21,339 bases of DNA from H111-94 sp034436045 (GCA_034436045.1 DAOTVZ010000202.1:1-21339), one strand, 5' to 3'; counted from the stretch's first letter, positions 7,801-16,448 are shown. Made by a program: numbers and translations. Notes: a model not told the origin generated them from the letters alone.

Positions 7801-8802
7801 ATGATGTATACTCGTGCTATCTCTTCTCGTCTTTTACTCATTTGTAGTTGTCTACTACTCATCCTGCTCGCCGCCTGTGGCAGCCAGAGCAGCACGACGG
7901 CAGGCAGTGGCAGCACGCCCGTTGCGACGCCAACCCCCATGCTGGATTTCTACGGCACACCGATTGCCATTCCCCCACAGGCCCCGCAACGAATCGTCTC
8001 GCTTGTGCCCAGCACGAGCGAGATACTGGCAGCACTCAATCTACAAAATAAGGTTGTGGGCGTCGATTACTACACTAACTATCCCGCCGCAATGGCCACC
8101 AAGCCCAAAGTCTCCAACGCAAACGGTGACTACAACGTGGAACAGATTGTCGCTCTCAAGCCCGATCTCGTGCTAAGTTATGGTGGCGAAACCAAACAGT
8201 ATGATACACAATTAAAAAACCTCGGTATGGACGTGGTTGACCTGCCGCTCTCCAACCTGGAACAGACGTTGCAAGAAATTGACGAGGTAGGAGCGCTAAC
8301 CCACACTGAAACCACCGCAAAGGCGCTGGTCAGTCAGCTTCAGCAGCAAATTAATCAGATTAAGCATGCAGTAGCGGGCAAACCTGCGCCTACAGTTCTG
8401 CTAGAGGTTGACGATAGTACACCCGGCAAGCCTTATGTCTTCGGTGGCGGCTCATTTGGTGACGAGATGGCACAGGATGCTGATGCTATCAATATCTTTC
8501 ATAATAATAGCAGCAACGGCGGCTACCCGCAGGTGACGGACGAGGCAATTATCAGTGCCAACCCTCAATACATCATCCTTACCGAAGAACCGGCCTACGG
8601 TGGCAATCCGGCCCTCGTCTACAAACGCCCTGGTTGGGGTGTGATCGCCGCTGTCAAAGAACATCATGTGTATTATGTCAACGTTGACATCATGCAGCGC
8701 CCCGGCCCGCGTCTGGTTGAGGGCTTGCGCTGCCTGGCCCAGATTGTACACCCCGATGCCTTCAGCGGCCCCTTGCCCGCCTATTGCACCGGCACTGTCT
8801 AG
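7801..8802 (+). CDS. btuF: Cobalamin-type ABC transporter substrate-binding lipoprotein (BtuF-like)
   Basis: 333 aa. The first 25 residues are a hydrophobic signal ending in the lipobox LLAAC, with Cys26 as the lipidated residue, followed by a Ser/Thr/Gly linker. The mature part is a class III periplasmic-binding fold (Peripla_BP_2): QRIVSLVPSTSEILAAL opens the first lobe, VEQIVALKPDLVLSYGG is the typical interlobe-proximal strand, and a long helix links the lobes. Family members bind B12, haem or siderophores. The upstream cobalamin riboswitch makes a corrinoid the likely ligand. The protein would be tethered to the outer face of the membrane. No permease or ATPase gene is next to it; the next gene is convergent, with stops only 2 bases apart. 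GGAGG stands 4 bases from ATG 7801 and 7 bases from the adjacent ATG 7804, so either could be used. Confidence 0.9.
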   Translation: MMYTRAISSRLLLICSCLLLILLAACGSQSSTTAGSGSTPVATPTPMLDFYGTPIAIPPQAPQRIVSLVPSTSEILAALNLQNKVVGVDYYTNYPAAMATKPKVSNANGDYNVEQIVALKPDLVLSYGGETKQYDTQLKNLGMDVVDLPLSNLEQTLQEIDEVGALTHTETTAKALVSQLQQQINQIKHAVAGKPAPTVLLEVDDSTPGKPYVFGGGSFGDEMAQDADAINIFHNNSSNGGYPQVTDEAIISANPQYIILTEEPAYGGNPALVYKRPGWGVIAAVKEHHVYYVNVDIMQRPGPRLVEGLRCLAQIVHPDAFSGPLPAYCTGTV

Positions 8803-8804
8803 TA

Positions 8805-9599
8805 CTACGATAGGCGATAGATAAAACCGGGGCCACCCAGCGCCATACCACCATCGACGTTGACGCATAAGTCATTTGCATAGACATAAGGCTCGGTAAT
8901 GTGCCTGGGGTGGCCCCCTTTGATGAAGTGAATAGGAGTATGCCCGTGAATAATGCGCTGACCTCCGAAGAGAGCAAGGAAGCGACGCGCGAACTCAGTA
9001 CCAGCCAGTTCATGAGAGAAGGCCCCACGCCGCGCGAACTCTTCTAAAAGCTCCTCCCAGGCCAGCGCATCGCTCCGATGCAGCAACTTCCCGATGGTGG
9101 CATTGATCTCCTCCACCGAACGTCCGTACTTGACATAAAAAGGTGCATCGGCATGCACCAGCAAATCATCATCCACATGGGCTATGAGCGGCAAGCTGGC
9201 CAGCCACTCCAGGTGCTGATGCGTCAAGCCAGCGATGTCCTTGCGATTGCCACCGTTCTGCTTCCAGCGCGTGATGAAATTGCTGCCCAGACCCGTCGAG
9301 CGACGCCCAAAGCGATAGGCCCCCAGCAAGAGCATCTCATGATTGCCCAGCACCGATGCCACTTTTCCCCCGGCCTGCGCTGCTTCCGCCTGCAAGCGCA
9401 TCACCAGATCGATCACCGCAATGCCATCCGGGCCACGATCTACGAAATCGCCCACAAACCATAGCACGGCGGAACCTGCTGCCCAATGCAGGTCCTTTGT
9501 CACCAGACCGGCATGGTGCAGCAGGTATTGCAGCTTTTTTAGCTGTCCGTGTATATCGCCGATCACATAGACAGATGCGTGGTGCGGGGGCGTCTGCAT
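8805..9599 (-). CDS. PPP-family metallophosphoesterase (serine/threonine phosphatase-like)
   Basis: 264 aa, one calcineurin-like domain. The three metal-site motifs occur in order near the N-terminus: GDIHGQ, GDFVDRGPDG and GNHEML. Later histidines come from IAHVDDDLLVHA and the IIHGHTPI motif. The set matches bacterial PrpA/PrpB-like or diadenosine-tetraphosphatase-like enzymes. Sequence alone does not say whether the substrate is a phosphoprotein or a nucleotide. A Ser/Thr kinase is encoded upstream on the same strand, so a role opposing it is possible but unproven. The start at 9599 has GGGAGG only 3 bases before the ATG, rather close. The gene follows the cystathionine beta-synthase gene after a 64-base spacer. 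Confidence 0.9.
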   Translation of the reverse strand: MQTPPHHASVYVIGDIHGQLKKLQYLLHHAGLVTKDLHWAAGSAVLWFVGDFVDRGPDGIAVIDLVMRLQAEAAQAGGKVASVLGNHEMLLLGAYRFGRRSTGLGSNFITRWKQNGGNRKDIAGLTHQHLEWLASLPLIAHVDDDLLVHADAPFYVKYGRSVEEINATIGKLLHRSDALAWEELLEEFARRGAFSHELAGTEFARRFLALFGGQRIIHGHTPIHFIKGGHPRHITEPYVYANDLCVNVDGGMALGGPGFIYRLS

Positions 9600-9616
9600 G
9601 ATCCTCCCTGGTAATC

Positions 9617-9659
9617 ATGATACCTGCAAGGGTCATCACTACACGCTTGTGGGTATCAT
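9617..9659. repeat. ATGATACC inverted repeat between cbs and phosphoesterase genes
   Basis: ATGATACC (9617-9624) and its exact complement GGTATCAT (9652-9659) flank a 27-base segment that also contains a related GGTCATCA. The half-site resembles that of the palindromes at 4088-4113. There is no T-tract. Confidence 0.35.
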
Positions 9660-9663
9660 CACA

Positions 9664-11070
9664 CTACTCATTGCGCGTGCTGGCCCAGAACTCCAGTAGA
9701 TCGCTCTTGGTTACAATACCTTCTAACATGCGATTATTCATTACGGCAACGGCGGACTGCCCACTGCTGAACAGGGTATAGGCATCACGAGCAGGCGCAT
9801 CGGCCTCCAACTGTGGGAACGGCGGCCCTTGCACCTGCCTGACCTCCAACAATGTCAAGGGTTCACCGCTGGCAAGACGGCGCAGCAGCAAATCCTCGGT
9901 CAGACTACCAACCATCTGCCCATTTTCTATCACCGGTGTCTGGCTAATCCCATAGCGGCGCAGCAGTTCAACGGCATCGGCCACCGAATCGGTGGGGCTG
10001 ACGCTGACCACCAGGGGCATACTGCGCGTATGATTACGCCGATATGAGAGAACATCGCGCAGAGTGGCCTGCGTGGTTTCTACCGGCATCATCAGGTCAT
10101 TCTCGCGCATCCAGGTATCATTGAAAATCTTGCTTAGATAGCCGCGTCCAGTATCTGGCAACAGAACAACGACCACATCATCGGGAGTCAGGCGTTTAGC
10201 ATAGGTAAGCGCTGCTGCCAGCGCGGTTCCGGCAGAGCCGCCCGCCAGGATACCCTCTTCACGCGCCAGACGTCGCGCCCAGTAGAACGAAGTACGATCA
10301 TCCACACGGATAAACTCATCTACCAGCGTCGGGTCATAATTCTTGGGAAACATATCCATACCAATACCCTCAACCTTATACGGTTTGGGGGTATCGCCTG
10401 AATAGACCGAGCCTGGCGGGTCCGCGCCAATGACCTTGATATTGGGATTCTGCTCTTTGAGGTAGCGCGCCGTACCGGATATGGTGCCGCCTGTGCCGAT
10501 ACCCGCCACAAAGGCTGTAATGCGCCCCGCCGTTGCACGCCAGATCTCCGGCCCGGTCGTCGCGTAATGCGCGGCGGGATTGGCCGGGTTGGAATACTGG
10601 TCGGGGCAACAAGCGCCGGGAATCTCCTTCGCCAACCGATAAGCAACGTTTTTATAATACTCCGGCGACTCATGGGTGACACTACTGGGACAGATCACAA
10701 CCTCCGCGCCATACGCGCGCAGCAAGCTACGTTTCTCCTCGCTAGCCTTATCGGTCATAACAAAGATACAATGGTAGCCTTTGATGGCGGCGGCAATCGC
10801 CAGCCCATGACCGGTATTGCCGCTGGTTGGCTCGACAATCGTGCCTCCTGGTCGTAAAAGACCTTCTTTCTCACAATACTCGATCATGGCCGGGCCAATG
10901 CGGTCCTTGACACTGCCACCCGGATTGAACATCTCCATCTTCGCCAGCACCAGCGGAGGCACATCACTGGCAACACGATTAAGCTTTACCAGTGGAGTAT
11001 TGCCGACTAAATCAAGCATAGAGTGATAATAATGCATCTCACCCATCGCAAGGTCTGAAGTTTCGCTCAC
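9664..11070 (-). CDS. cbs: Cystathionine beta-synthase (PLP domain plus CBS pair)
   Basis: 468 aa. Residues about 15-330 are a fold-type II PLP enzyme: GNTPLVKL, the Schiff-base Lys55 in NPGGSVKDR, the substrate loop TSGNTG (82-87) and the phosphate-binding GTGGTISG (192-199). Residues about 345-465 form two CBS domains, including PVIENGQMVGSLTEDLL and GIVTKSDLLEF. This architecture marks cystathionine beta-synthase (homocysteine plus serine to cystathionine) rather than plain cysteine synthase. The haem-binding N-terminal extension of animal enzymes is absent. The start is GTG 11070, with GAAGAGG 8 bases upstream; the internal ATG at 11046 has no comparable site. It has its own extended -10 promoter and leads a short unit with the phosphoesterase. 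A serine sulfhydrylase activity cannot be excluded. Confidence 0.92.
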   Translation of the reverse strand: MSETSDLAMGEMHYYHSMLDLVGNTPLVKLNRVASDVPPLVLAKMEMFNPGGSVKDRIGPAMIEYCEKEGLLRPGGTIVEPTSGNTGHGLAIAAAIKGYHCIFVMTDKASEEKRSLLRAYGAEVVICPSSVTHESPEYYKNVAYRLAKEIPGACCPDQYSNPANPAAHYATTGPEIWRATAGRITAFVAGIGTGGTISGTARYLKEQNPNIKVIGADPPGSVYSGDTPKPYKVEGIGMDMFPKNYDPTLVDEFIRVDDRTSFYWARRLAREEGILAGGSAGTALAAALTYAKRLTPDDVVVVLLPDTGRGYLSKIFNDTWMRENDLMMPVETTQATLRDVLSYRRNHTRSMPLVVSVSPTDSVADAVELLRRYGISQTPVIENGQMVGSLTEDLLLRRLASGEPLTLLEVRQVQGPPFPQLEADAPARDAYTLFSSGQSAVAVMNNRMLEGIVTKSDLLEFWASTRNE

Positions 11071-11164
11071 AAATCTAACCTCTTCTTCCGCAATATCTAT
11101 CGGACATGCGCCGTTGCAGTGGATTATTTGCTAGCTCGCACACAAAGACGGGTGCGGATACGAT

Positions 11165-11173
11165 AGTATAGCA
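11165..11173 (-). promoter_or_regulatory. Extended -10 promoter upstream of cbs
   Basis: Minus strand TGCTATACT: a TATACT hexamer (11165-11170) with the TG extension. No good -35 lies 17 bases upstream, which extended -10 promoters tolerate. The leader to GTG 11070 would be about 90 bases. Confidence 0.5.
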
Positions 11174-11201
11174 CACCACAAGGCCCGTGAGACTTACCCA
11201 G

Positions 11202-11315
11202 ATTACTGGCAAACGAGATAGAGCGACTGCTGGTCTTACATGGGCAATCGTCTTGCCTCGCGGATACACTCTGGATGCGAGCGCGCTGTTTCGCACCCGC
11301 CCGCTTGCCAGTAAT
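11202..11315. repeat. 11-bp inverted repeat enclosing 92 bp downstream of the kinase gene
   Basis: ATTACTGGCAA (11202-11212) and its exact complement TTGCCAGTAAT (11305-11315). The distal arm ends 2 bases before the kinase stop codon, so the element fills most of the kinase-cbs spacer. There is no T-tract and no transposase-like coding capacity inside. Confidence 0.5.
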
Positions 11316-11317
11316 TG

Positions 11318-13666
11318 TCAAGGCGCAGGGATAATTGAGATGATCTTGATCTCATCCACAGAGGTGGGAAGATGGTCGCTACCGAAGGGAAGGCGAATCT
11401 GCACTGCTCCGACACCGATTTGCGTATTTAGATAGGCCAGAGCCGCATCTCTGGTAGCGCCTTTGATCATTTGTCGCCACTGCTCGATCTCTTGCTCGGT
11501 GAACACATATACCCAGGTGCCACGTGCGGAAATATCTAAGAAGGCCAGACCGTTCGCCTGTTGGCTTTCAACATGCGTCGAAAGAATTACCGGTGTTCCC
11601 TGGAGTTGATAGGCCGCACCGAGAGTTTGGATCGCAGTCTGATTGAGCAGTTCCAGTGTCATATGATTGGCCATTGCTGGATTGTACGCAATAGCGGTCA
11701 CATGCAACACGGTAACAACCTGTACCTGATCGGCCTGTGCTCCTACAGACGGAGTAGCACTCACACTGGCAGAGGTCACAAGCTGGCCAACAAGGGCTTC
11801 ACCAGCATAGAGTTGTTTCTGAAGCTGCTGCGTTATCTGATGCTGTAGAGCCGCCAGCGCTGCGCTCTTAGCCAGGCCCAGGTCGGCCTGAGTCACAACA
11901 TGCACCGCCTGCGCATCGGCACCGCCGGTAAAGGCTACTGGATTTTCAACGCTGATGTGATTATTGCAGCATGGGCCATCGAGCGCCAAAGCAGCTATAT
12001 TGCCACTCGCGCCCGGTGCGACTGCAACCGCCAGCGCTGTCGCACTCCCTGGTTGCCCATTCATTTGTGGCGGCACAAGAACAGCTTGCGTAAGCTGCAC
12101 TTGAATCCCCTGCGCAGTCGTCAAAACGAATTGCGCCGGGATAGTCACCGCATCGTTGCCTCTGTTGATAAATACCACCGTACCATGAGCCTGCATGGCA
12201 GGAGTAGTTTCCACGCCTGTTGTCGGTACGGTGCGCATATCGGTCAGCGTTGCTTGCAGCACGTGATCAGGGATGGTATGCATTTTCGGGTTGGGCGTTT
12301 GCACCTGCGGCGAGGCCGTCAGCACATAGGTTTCCTGGAAATCTTTGCTCTGCGGCGTTACGTACACGGTTGCCACCGGCGCGGTACCAAAAATAGGAAA
12401 ACCAGCAGGAAAAAAACTCACGCCCAGCACGCGCGGCATCAAGATCAGTAGCAACAAGATTAGAGGAACCAGTACAGTTAAATAGAGCAAACGCGGCAGA
12501 TGGCGTCTTGTTGGAGGGGCCGGTCGAGGTTTAGGTCGTGCTACCGGTTTAACGGGTTCCTCGGTAACGCGCTGGCGCAGCCTGAAATCGTCGGTGGCAC
12601 GCAATTCACGCGAACCACGCGGCCTGCGACGTTCCGTCAGCTCAAGGACGGCAGGGGGGGGCGCTGGTTGATGCAGGCGTCGTGGCAACACCACCGGTTC
12701 TTCTGACCGCTCGTATACCTCGCTCGTTGTCAGCGGCATGGATGCACGACGCTGGAGCGATACGGAACGGCGCGTCCGCTCTGTAAGTGGCTCTACGGTA
12801 GAACTGGCGCTCGCGGAACCACGCATAGCGGCTAAAAAGGCCGCACGCAACTCCGCTACACTCTGAAAGCGCTCCTCTGGCAGTTTTGCCATCGCAGTCC
12901 TCACCACTGCCTCTAGCTCACGCGGGATGCTTACATCGTGGTCACATGGCGAAGGGATCGGGTCATTCAGATGCATCTGAATGACCTTAATATCATCCTC
13001 ATCGTTATATGGTAACTCACCCGTTAGCATCTGGTAGAGCAGCACACCCAGCGCGTAAATATCGGTCAACGGTGTGATAATACCAAGCGTCTGCTCCGGG
13101 GCCATATAGTGTGGTGTGCCAGGAACCTGATCAAGCGGAATAGGTTTACCAGCCTGCTCTTGCTCGGCTTGCCGCGCAGTACGCACCAGACCAAAGTCGG
13201 CGAGATAGACATGCGGAGGTGTATTGCGGTGCAGTTCAAGCAGCACATTAGAGGATTTAATGTCACGATGAATCAAGCCCTCATCGTGCGCATATTCCAC
13301 AGCATCAAGCAACTGCTGATATATGGCCGAAATCTCTTCCAGGTCGGGCAGATTACGGCGCAGGTAGCTGGTCAGAGTGCCACCGTCGATAAAGGGCATG
13401 ACCAGATAGAGGACGTTCTTCTCAATACCAAACTCGATCAGGGGCAAAATATTAGGATGATGCAAGCGCGCGATGGTACGCGCCTCCCGCTCGAAGCGGC
13501 GACGCATATCGGGGTCGGTCGCATAATCACCTAGAATGACCTTGATGGCGACACGGCGACCGAAGGCTGTGCGCTGCCTCCCTTCGTAGACAGCGCCCAT
13601 GCCTCCGACCCGAATCCGCTTGACGACATCATAATTACCTAGCTGTTGACCCTCCAACGGCAACAT
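11318..13666 (-). CDS. Membrane Ser/Thr protein kinase with baseplate-J-like ectodomain
   Basis: 782 aa. A complete Hanks-type kinase domain spans about 12-280: glycine loop VGGMGAVY, Lys42 in VAIK, alpha-C Glu61, HRDIKSSN with Asp135, DFG at 157-159 and MAPEQ from 188. All catalytic residues are intact, so it should be active. A basic, Pro/Arg-rich juxtamembrane segment (283-390) leads to one TM helix (about 391-411). The outside part (412-782) is not PASTA. It contains AHGTVVFIN, a beta-rich stretch with PGASGNIAA and NPVAFTGGADAQ, and a C-terminal LPTSVDEIKI strand. These match the ectodomain of the upstream neighbour and resemble baseplate J/gp47-type beta domains. The 19-base gap to the upstream gene implies one operon. 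The ribosome site AAGAAGGGG is somewhat distant, about 11 bases. Confidence 0.9.
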   Translation of the reverse strand: MLPLEGQQLGNYDVVKRIRVGGMGAVYEGRQRTAFGRRVAIKVILGDYATDPDMRRRFEREARTIARLHHPNILPLIEFGIEKNVLYLVMPFIDGGTLTSYLRRNLPDLEEISAIYQQLLDAVEYAHDEGLIHRDIKSSNVLLELHRNTPPHVYLADFGLVRTARQAEQEQAGKPIPLDQVPGTPHYMAPEQTLGIITPLTDIYALGVLLYQMLTGELPYNDEDDIKVIQMHLNDPIPSPCDHDVSIPRELEAVVRTAMAKLPEERFQSVAELRAAFLAAMRGSASASSTVEPLTERTRRSVSLQRRASMPLTTSEVYERSEEPVVLPRRLHQPAPPPAVLELTERRRPRGSRELRATDDFRLRQRVTEEPVKPVARPKPRPAPPTRRHLPRLLYLTVLVPLILLLLILMPRVLGVSFFPAGFPIFGTAPVATVYVTPQSKDFQETYVLTASPQVQTPNPKMHTIPDHVLQATLTDMRTVPTTGVETTPAMQAHGTVVFINRGNDAVTIPAQFVLTTAQGIQVQLTQAVLVPPQMNGQPGSATALAVAVAPGASGNIAALALDGPCCNNHISVENPVAFTGGADAQAVHVVTQADLGLAKSAALAALQHQITQQLQKQLYAGEALVGQLVTSASVSATPSVGAQADQVQVVTVLHVTAIAYNPAMANHMTLELLNQTAIQTLGAAYQLQGTPVILSTHVESQQANGLAFLDISARGTWVYVFTEQEIEQWRQMIKGATRDAALAYLNTQIGVGAVQIRLPFGSDHLPTSVDEIKIISIIPAP

Positions 13667-13685
13667 TCTTTACTATACCCCTTCT

Positions 13686-16100
13686 TTAGAGGATCACCGG
13701 CGACGAAATACTGCCATTGCCCGGTACAGGCGTTGGCGTCCCCGTCCCCGGCCCCGTCACCGTTGGCGTAACGCCACCCGGCGCTGTTCCCCCACCGGCA
13801 AACCCGGTCGGCTCCTGCACACTAATAATAATCTGAGTGACGCTAGAAGGCAATGTTGTTACCCCATTCGGTATAGAAGCGCTTGCTACACCGGGCTGGC
13901 TCTCCAGTTTTGCAATGGCCTGCGCCGCACTCAAGCCTACCACAAGGCTGGCCAGATGTTCTTTCTGCGCCGAGGTAAACTGGTAGGCATAGACCCCCTT
14001 CGCGTTCACCAGCAGCGAGACGGTGCCTTGCTTGACGCTCTGTACGCTGGTCTGCGTCACCACCGCTCCCACCAGCGCGTAGCCAACCCCTAGCTGCGTC
14101 TGCGCCTTCTGTGCAAGCAAGGTCTGCACCAGACCGGTTAGATCGCTCTGCTTATATGCCTCAGCCGTGCAGGTTTCCGTCACGGTGGCTGTCGCGGAGG
14201 GAATATTGCGTCCCTGGTCGCCCACCGGCTGGCTCACATTCACCGTCGGGCTGCACTGCGCCGTATTAACCAGTTGCTCACCCGGCTGCACCTGCGCCTT
14301 CAACCCGCTCTGCGCCTTCGTCAACAATCCCGGCTGCACCTGTGCCACCGCGCTACTCACATCGCTCTGTTGAATGAACGTATAATGCTGCGCATCTTGC
14401 CCACCGCTGAAAGCAGCGGGATTTTTAACAGAGGTAAATGTATTGACGATATCAATTGCATCAGCCGGGATATTTCCAGCGGAGCCAGGAGTCGCTGCGT
14501 GAGCAGTTCCACTTGCCTGACCTGCAACACCCGTCGATAAATTGAGAGCAGGGATAGTGACAGGAGCATCAAGATAAAAAACAACGCCATTACTTGCCGT
14601 GAAAGGCGTATTTGTGCCAAAGGTATAAGGGGAGGTCGAACCATTGATAAAATCTAGTGTGCCATGCGCGGCAGTGGCAGGGACAGTATGCACGCCGGTA
14701 CCGGTTACATTCGCCGTAGCGGCCGGTGTGGTATAGGAGAGCTGGCGCACGCTGATCTGCTCCTGCTGGGGATTGGCCGTGCCGGTCACGCCTGAAATAA
14801 TATAGCTATTCGAGACGGTCTGGCTGGCGGGCACTATCGTGATGGTGACATCTGACGTTGGCAAGGAAATATGAACGGTCGAAAATACCTTTGAAATACC
14901 CAGCGTCTTGGCCAGACCGGGTTGGACATACGCCAGCACGGCACAGATTACGCCTAAAGTCAGCAAAAGCAGCAAGAGCGCGGCCACCAGGATGCCTGCC
15001 CGGCGCGGCCTCTTTCTGCCAGCGTTGCCGCTACCCCTACCGCCAGCCCCGCCGGTACCGCTTCCGCTCCCGCTTCCACCACCAGTCGTAGCGCTCTGCG
15101 ACCTGACCGGCCCACCTTGCTGAGTCGAGGGCGTTGCCGCCATCACAACTCCGGCGGCCCCGGCTATTGCGCCTGCCGCCTGCTTATTCTCTGTTCGTTG
15201 CACCGGCTGCATAGCAGATGCAAGCGGGGACGCAGTATCAGAAGCTGTTGGAGGCAATTTCTGCGTCCTGCGCCCTTGCCTGAGCGTCAAATCAATGGGT
15301 TTCGGTTCCGGCGCACTGGCAGGCAGCATTGCAGTGGCAACAGGAGTGCTTGAACGCCCTCTATTTGGAGCTTTCACATCGGCCTGCTGCTTGTCATTTG
15401 TGCTATCAGCACCTTGCCCAGAAGGGGTTGTCACTTGCGGGGCCGGTGCGATCTCCTGCGCGCCCCCAGCGGCAGGAACAAGGCCCGGCTCTTGTTTCTC
15501 GTCGCCTTTCATCTCGGTCTTTGCCCGTGTGGATGGCCGATTACTTGTCCCCATCGTCTCCGCACCGCCCACCGCCATCGCCGTCCCCATCCCAAGAATC
15601 AGCGGGTCGGGAGCCTGTTTCATTGCAGCAGGGGCATTGGTAGCAGGTGAAGGTGCTTTCGCCTCTTGCTCCTTACCGGCAAGGGCGGATTCATGCTTTT
15701 TTCCGCCCAAGAGACCAAAGATGCCCAGAAATTTTTTCTCCTCACTCACCGGTTCTTCGGAGCGTAATGCCTGGGCAAAACTCTCCAGCGATGAGTACAC
15801 GGGAAACCGGCGGTGCCGCGCGAACTCGGCAGGGCCGGGGCCAGGGGGGGCAATAAAAATAATCTGTGCTTTAAGTTGTTTTCGTACTCCTTTTAGATAA
15901 TCAAAATCGCTCGGATGCTGAAAAGCTTTATTCTGCTGAGGCAACACTATCGCCACTTGCTTGCGTCCCAGTTCTTCCTGCGTAAGAAGAGCCGCCAGAA
16001 CACTTTTTCGCTCGTCCGTTGGAGATACTTCAATAATTCCAATACTTGCGCCACGTGGATCATTGGGTCCCAGCAAATCACTACCATTTCTTTGTTTCAT
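13686..16100 (-). CDS. Single-pass membrane protein with baseplate-J-like ectodomain
   Basis: 804 aa. Residues about 18-112 look like a small alpha/beta nucleotide-binding-like domain: IGIIEVSPTDE, VAIVLPQQNKAF, AQIIFIAPPGPGPAEFA, then RFPVYSSLESFAQAL. A similar module precedes baseplate-J-like regions in other Chloroflexota and candidate-phyla proteins; that is from memory. Residues 113-360 are a low-complexity, presumably disordered Pro/Ala/Gly/Thr linker ending in a Gly/Ser run. A basic GRKRPRR then precedes the TM helix (about 368-391), placing the N-terminus in the cytoplasm. The ectodomain (about 405-760) shares blocks with the kinase: AHGTLDFIN, PGSAGNIPA, NPAAFSGGQDAQ and LPSSVTQIIISV. 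A Gly/Pro/Thr tail ends the protein. It is the first gene of the unit with the kinase. The function is unknown; no phage genes are nearby. Confidence 0.82.
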   Translation of the reverse strand: MKQRNGSDLLGPNDPRGASIGIIEVSPTDERKSVLAALLTQEELGRKQVAIVLPQQNKAFQHPSDFDYLKGVRKQLKAQIIFIAPPGPGPAEFARHRRFPVYSSLESFAQALRSEEPVSEEKKFLGIFGLLGGKKHESALAGKEQEAKAPSPATNAPAAMKQAPDPLILGMGTAMAVGGAETMGTSNRPSTRAKTEMKGDEKQEPGLVPAAGGAQEIAPAPQVTTPSGQGADSTNDKQQADVKAPNRGRSSTPVATAMLPASAPEPKPIDLTLRQGRRTQKLPPTASDTASPLASAMQPVQRTENKQAAGAIAGAAGVVMAATPSTQQGGPVRSQSATTGGGSGSGSGTGGAGGRGSGNAGRKRPRRAGILVAALLLLLLTLGVICAVLAYVQPGLAKTLGISKVFSTVHISLPTSDVTITIVPASQTVSNSYIISGVTGTANPQQEQISVRQLSYTTPAATANVTGTGVHTVPATAAHGTLDFINGSTSPYTFGTNTPFTASNGVVFYLDAPVTIPALNLSTGVAGQASGTAHAATPGSAGNIPADAIDIVNTFTSVKNPAAFSGGQDAQHYTFIQQSDVSSAVAQVQPGLLTKAQSGLKAQVQPGEQLVNTAQCSPTVNVSQPVGDQGRNIPSATATVTETCTAEAYKQSDLTGLVQTLLAQKAQTQLGVGYALVGAVVTQTSVQSVKQGTVSLLVNAKGVYAYQFTSAQKEHLASLVVGLSAAQAIAKLESQPGVASASIPNGVTTLPSSVTQIIISVQEPTGFAGGGTAPGGVTPTVTGPGTGTPTPVPGNGSISSPVIL

Positions 16101-16150
16101 GGCCTTTTTCCCCTAATCGCATAAAATGTTGGATTGGCGATGATAAAGTT

Positions 16151-16178
16151 ATTTTACACTGTATTCGGAAAATCTAAA
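16151..16178 (-). promoter_or_regulatory. Possible promoter of the membrane protein / kinase operon
   Basis: Minus strand TTTAGA (16173-16178), 16-base spacer, TAAAAT (16151-16156). It is an imperfect match, placed about 45 bases before ATG 16100. The AT-rich surroundings support it only weakly. Confidence 0.35.
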
Positions 16179-16320
16179 AGGGAGATTTCTACACGGCCCC
16201 TACACAATAAACGGGAAAAGCTGGACTTTATAGTGGCTATCCACGCACGTTTTGCCTTTTCCACGCCCCTCTTATCACCGCACAAATGCCGTTCTACCGA
16301 TTAAACATTTAAACGGTTTT

Positions 16321-16356
16321 TGCGCCAGAAAGGTCACAACAGCGCTGACAGGCGCA
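16321..16356. repeat. TGCGCC / GGCGCA inverted repeat with central AGCGCT
   Basis: TGCGCC (16321-16326) and GGCGCA (16351-16356) are exact complements, with a self-complementary AGCGCT (16341-16346) between. It may form a small stem on either strand. Confidence 0.35.
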
Positions 16357-16375
16357 CAGGTACAACTATTTCCTG

Positions 16376-16396
16376 CCGGTTAATATACATAACCGG
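16376..16396. promoter_or_regulatory. 21-bp palindromic operator candidate
   Basis: CCGGTTA, a 7-base AT-rich spacer ATATACA, then TAACCGG: perfect 7-bp arms. Outer segments CCTGC (16372-16376) and GCAGG (16408-16412) are also complementary. The symmetric, AT-centred layout looks like a dimeric repressor or activator site serving one or both divergent genes. Confidence 0.45.
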
Positions 16397-16448
16397 TATG
16401 AAAAATAGCAGGCTTTTAGTATATTTGGTTATGGCAGAAGACAGGATA

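Noticed and set aside
14908..15123. Pro/Arg-rich open frames opposite the membrane-protein linker
   Set aside because: They are shadows of the Gly/Ala/Ser-rich low-complexity coding sequence on the minus strand.
13686..16100. A prophage or contractile-injection baseplate gene
   Set aside because: The resemblance is only in the ectodomain. The protein has a cytoplasmic domain, a linker and a TM helix, its homologous region is also fused to a kinase, and no tail, sheath or spike genes are nearby.
16296..16321. Hairpin ACCG-A-TTAA/TTAA-A-CGGT running into TTTTT, possible terminator
   Set aside because: The stem is AT-rich with an A-A mismatch, and no gene ends upstream of it on the + strand.
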